NCBI RefSeq assembly: GCF_028867965.1
Contig: NZ_JAPQNT010000003.1
Coordinates: forward strand, 245,732 to 309,731
From: Flavobacterium sp. SUN046
GTDB lineage: Bacteria > Bacteroidota > Bacteroidia > Flavobacteriales > Flavobacteriaceae
Length of the DNA: 64,000 nt
Reading direction: 5' to 3'
Part shown: one piece after another, positions 61,567-64,000 of the stretch
Position numbering within the stretch: the stretch's first letter is position 1
How the letters are laid out: each line of letters begins with the position of its first letter
The notes under the pieces: generated by a model
Databases searched by the model: none
Told to the model about the DNA's origin: nothing
The model's input: the letters and a program-made list of their open reading frames with translations, nothing else
Position numbers and translations under genes: made by a program

Positions 61567-62559
61567 TTATTCAATAACTAATTTTCTTGTAGCTGTATTT
61601 CCTTCTTCTGTGATTTTAACCATGTAAACACCAGCATTCAAGCTTGATACATTTACAGCACTATCAGAAGTTGTTGTGTTTAAAACTTGTTTTCCTAAAA
61701 CGTCATAAACAGTTACTGTTCTTTCAGCATTTGCATTTGTATTAATGTAGAAGACACCATTTTTTACAGGATTTGGGAAAACTGATAAACCAGAGATTTC
61801 GTTTTTAGCACTTCCTAAAGCAACAGTTGTTGTTGTAGCATCAGTCCAGTTTGTAGCAATTCTTAATTCATCAATTTCTTCATTTGGAGTATCTGTAGCA
61901 CTACCTTGTCTGATTAAAAATTTTGCGATTTGCGTTAAGTCAGTACCTGTAGTATTTGTAGCAGTAGCATCAGGAGTTGGTTCAGCACCACCTAAAACAG
62001 GATTAATCCATAATTTAACTACGTCATCAGCTGTAGAAGCATTAAATGTGTAGTTAACTACAATTAAGTAAGTTTGATTAATGTTGTATGCTGCAGTTCC
62101 AAAAACAGCATTTGCAGCAGTTGTTCTAGGATTTACACCGATATTGAAAGTAGAAGCATCTATCTTTTTTAACCAAAAAGTTGCTCCAAAAGTTGAACCT
62201 GTAGAAATGAAACCAGCACTATAACCTCCAGTAGTACTTGTAACAGCAGTTAAATCAGTTACATTTAATAAAAAAGAATAGTAAACTGAACCAGTTGTTT
62301 GAACTGCAAAATCTTTAGATGAATCAATACCAGCTCCACCAAAAGTAACTTTGTTTCCTGTTGAACTTGGAATTCCTGTGTAAGTTAAACTTCCAGTACC
62401 TATTAATAAGTCGTCACCAGTATTCAATGCAGTCCAACCTAATTGAGTTTGTAGAGCTCCAGCAGCAGTGTAATCAAATCCTTCGTAAAAAGGAGGAACT
62501 TGTTGTGCAAAAGACAATGATGCAACTAATAGTGTTGATAAAAAGTAAATTTTTTTCAT
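61567..62559 (-). CDS. T9SS-exported protein with LamG-like body
   Basis: This 330-residue protein starts at MKKIYFLSTLL (the ATG at 62559), with a signal peptide ending in SLSFAQ. The mature part (PFYEGFDYTAAGALQTQLGW, VYYSFLLNVTDL, TFWLKKIDAS and VVKLWINP) looks like a jelly-roll, LamG-like domain. A type A sorting domain fills the last ~75 residues (VFPNPVKNGVFYINTN, VTVYDVLGKQVL, SLNAGVYMVKITEEG and RKLVIE). It is probably a secreted or surface adhesin or enzyme cargo of PorT-dependent secretion. A -7 box TACCTTTG lies just upstream. Confidence 0.85.
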   Translation of the reverse strand: MKKIYFLSTLLVASLSFAQQVPPFYEGFDYTAAGALQTQLGWTALNTGDDLLIGTGSLTYTGIPSSTGNKVTFGGAGIDSSKDFAVQTTGSVYYSFLLNVTDLTAVTSTTGGYSAGFISTGSTFGATFWLKKIDASTFNIGVNPRTTAANAVFGTAAYNINQTYLIVVNYTFNASTADDVVKLWINPVLGGAEPTPDATATNTTGTDLTQIAKFLIRQGSATDTPNEEIDELRIATNWTDATTTTVALGSAKNEISGLSVFPNPVKNGVFYINTNANAERTVTVYDVLGKQVLNTTTSDSAVNVSSLNAGVYMVKITEEGNTATRKLVIE

Positions 62560-62583
62560 GTTTTTTAAAGTAAAATTAGAGGG

Positions 62584-62591
62584 CAAAGGTA
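62584..62591 (-). promoter_or_regulatory. -7 box of the T9SS gene at 61567
   Basis: TACCTTTG on the minus strand fits TAnnTTTG, 24 bases before the start codon. Confidence 0.5.
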
Positions 62592-62654
62592 ATAACTATT
62601 TTTATAAATAAAAACATTCAAAGTAAAAAAATAGTTAAATGAAAGAAGTTTTAA

Positions 62655-62990
62655 CTATCTGATAATTAATTTTCTAGTAGCACTTGCATCGCCTTCTTCA
62701 ATTTTGATGATGTAAACACCAGCGGTAAGTGATGAAATGTTTAATTCTTTAGAAGACAATGTTGTTTGTAGTACTTTTTTACCTAATACGTCAAAAATAG
62801 AAACTTGTTTGTCGTCATTAGATTTTGTAGAAATATAGATTCTATCACCAGTTGCAGGATTTGGGTATATATTCAATCCCTCAATAGTAGTTTCTTGTAC
62901 TTTTGATTGTTGTTTTCCATCTTGAGCTAAAGCACTAGTAGTACTGAAGATAAGGAAAAGAATAATAGTATAAAAGTAATTTTTTGTCAT
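62655..62990 (-). CDS. T9SS sorting domain with almost no passenger
   Basis: This 111-residue protein has a signal peptide ending in SALAQ, about 15 residues of linker (DGKQQSKVQETTIEG), then a complete type A sorting domain: LNIYPNPATGDRIYIST, VSIFDVLGKKVLQTTL, SLTAGVYIIKIEEG and TRKLIIR. There is no room for a functional cargo domain. The protein could be a decoy or carrier, or the remnant of a longer gene. It has its own -7 box at 63010-63017. Confidence 0.8.
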   Translation of the reverse strand: MTKNYFYTIILFLIFSTTSALAQDGKQQSKVQETTIEGLNIYPNPATGDRIYISTKSNDDKQVSIFDVLGKKVLQTTLSSKELNISSLTAGVYIIKIEEGDASATRKLIIR

Positions 62991-63009
62991 GAGTTCAACT
63001 TGGTTAAAG

Positions 63010-63017
63010 CAAATATA
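63010..63017 (-). promoter_or_regulatory. -7 box of the mini T9SS gene
   Basis: TATATTTG on the minus strand fits TAnnTTTG, 19 bases before the start codon. Confidence 0.5.
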
Positions 63018-63131
63018 TAAATTAATTTCAAATACAATGCCAAAAAAGAAAAAAAATATTAATTTTTATGATTTAGTTGTATTTTGTTTTATCTAGTTAT
63101 TTCATGAACACATTCAATAAACATGCCAAAT

Positions 63132-63165
63132 AAAAAAATCCTGAAGAATTAACTTCAGGATTTAA
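63132..63165 (-). terminator. Terminator of the T9SS gene at 63187
   Basis: AAATCCTGAAG pairs with CTTCAGGATTT around AATTAA, followed by a T run on the minus strand. Confidence 0.85.
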
Positions 63166-63186
63166 AATCTTGCTAACTAAAGCAAT

Positions 63187-64000
63187 TTATTTTTTAAATA
63201 TCTTGAATGATTTTGATATTTGTCCTTGGCTTACAACCACAACATACAATCCTGTATTATAATTGCTACCAAATTCTTGTGTTTCAATTTCAGAATAATC
63301 AATTGTTTTAGTTTCAATTGTTCTTCCTGTTACATCATATATTGCAACTTTAACGACTTCATCATTAGAAGAGATAAAATTGATTTTAAAATTTGATGCA
63401 AATGGATTTGGATAAATTCTAGCCTCAATAGAATCAACATTACTAACTTGATTAGTTCCTAACAAACTAGAATCAGAGAAATCAGCACCAGTTGCAGCTA
63501 TTGAACCTGTTGCTGGTCTATAATCTAAACCTGTGTAAATAGTTGCGCTAGTTACATTGTAAGGAGCAGTTAAGATATTAGCGTTAGTTGAAACCGTTGT
63601 ATTATTGTTAGCATTATACCAAGTTGTGATATCAAAAGTAGAACCTGTATTTACTTGAAGCGTTTTAGCTACAGTTACAATACCAGCTAAGATATTATTT
63701 TTCCATTTTAGAGTATTTGCAGTTGCGTTGGCTTCTGTTGTAGTACCATCAATATGCAATCCTTCTTGAAAATCTAAGAATATAGAATTGTACACTTTTA
63801 ATTGTGTATTTCTTCTTAAACGAGCAGCTCTTTTATAACCAGAGGCTAAAGTTCCACCATTAGGTAAAGTCAAACGGTATGAAGGTCCGATTAAAGTACA
63901 GTTAGTAAATACAGCAGCTGTAAAAGGCGTTGCAGCAGAACTTGTAGCATTATTATCAGATTCAAAACCTTCAGAAGTTGAAACTGTTGGATTATCAGAA
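63187..64000 (-). CDS. T9SS-exported protein, cut by the right edge
   Basis: The frame is open from the stop at 63187 to the window edge. The first visible codons read SDNPTVSTSEGFESDNN, so the gene continues upstream and no start is seen. The 271 visible residues resemble a right-handed repeat or beta-helix surface protein (TLIGPSYRLTLPNGG, AARLRRNTQLKVYNS, EGLHIDGTTTEANATANT). They end in a type A sorting domain (RIYPNPFASNFKINFIS, VAIYDVTGRTIETKT, SFKIFKK). It is a cargo of type IX secretion. Confidence 0.85.
   Translation of the reverse strand, partial: SDNPTVSTSEGFESDNNATSSAATPFTAAVFTNCTLIGPSYRLTLPNGGTLASGYKRAARLRRNTQLKVYNSIFLDFQEGLHIDGTTTEANATANTLKWKNNILAGIVTVAKTLQVNTGSTFDITTWYNANNNTTVSTNANILTAPYNVTSATIYTGLDYRPATGSIAATGADFSDSSLLGTNQVSNVDSIEARIYPNPFASNFKINFISSNDEVVKVAIYDVTGRTIETKTIDYSEIETQEFGSNYNTGLYVVVVSQGQISKSFKIFKK

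Overview
The window is AT-rich (roughly one third G+C by eye) and reads as a chromosomal segment of a Flavobacterium-like member of the Bacteroidota. The evidence is: many -7 boxes of the Bacteroidota type TAnnTTTG in front of genes; a type IX secretion (T9SS) component, PorT/SprT, plus several proteins ending in type A sorting domains; the ftsX - DUF3098 - uppP - truB cluster; DUF families typical of flavobacteria (DUF3098, DUF4271, DUF4296, DUF5686); and abundant Bacteroidota dispersed repeats. No phage, IS transposase, CRISPR array or rRNA was seen. One tRNA, Ser(GGA), is present.

Layout. 1-6.1 kb: the edge of an envelope protein, the 2-oxoglutarate dehydrogenase genes sucA-sucB, and an MFS exporter. 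6.1-20.2 kb: the accessory part, almost all on the minus strand. It holds a T9SS-exported repeat protein, a retropepsin-like protein overlapping a membrane-anchored periplasmic TPR-CHAT protein, a PKD/beta-barrel protein, two tandem copies of a lipoprotein pair and a small exported protein. Divergent from these is an ECF sigma factor with a one-pass TPR membrane protein that may be its anti-sigma factor. 20.3-30.5 kb: TatD hydrolase, acyltransferase, asparaginase, tRNA-Ser, porT, rpoN, asnS and an RND/MMPL exporter. 30.6-41.6 kb: a cation/proton antiporter, a DUF5686 protein, pyrH-frr, a patatin, a thioredoxin-like protein, a small toxin-antitoxin pair, and truB-uppP-DUF3098-ftsX. 41.8-54.6 kb: leuS, ald, a zinc protease, an Lrp regulator beside a saccharopine dehydrogenase-like gene, pckA, hemD and DUF4271. 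54.6-64 kb: a polyprenol-phosphate mannosyltransferase, dihydroorotase, an epimerase, tyrS, a LuxE-like protein and three consecutive T9SS cargo genes, the last running off the edge.

The most striking structure is at 15.3-18.8 kb. Five copies of a bipartite motif, GGGTAACAAATT-N10-TTGATATA on the minus strand, all with exactly 10 bases between the conserved blocks, stand upstream of the exported-protein genes and next to the sigma gene. They look like the target promoter of that ECF sigma factor, and most are followed by an AATCTGAA/TTCAGATT hairpin in the presumed leader. With the TPR membrane protein, the TPR-CHAT protein and the retropepsin nearby, this suggests a local envelope-sensing regulon controlled by proteolysis; that mechanism is inference.

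The second striking structure is leuS. It is longer than expected and carries dispersed genomic repeats inserted in frame. One repeat, CCCGAGCGCAGTCGAGGGA, occurs twice inside the gene and is read in two different frames, and a different repeat supplies a third insertion. Similar repeats occur between genes elsewhere in the window.
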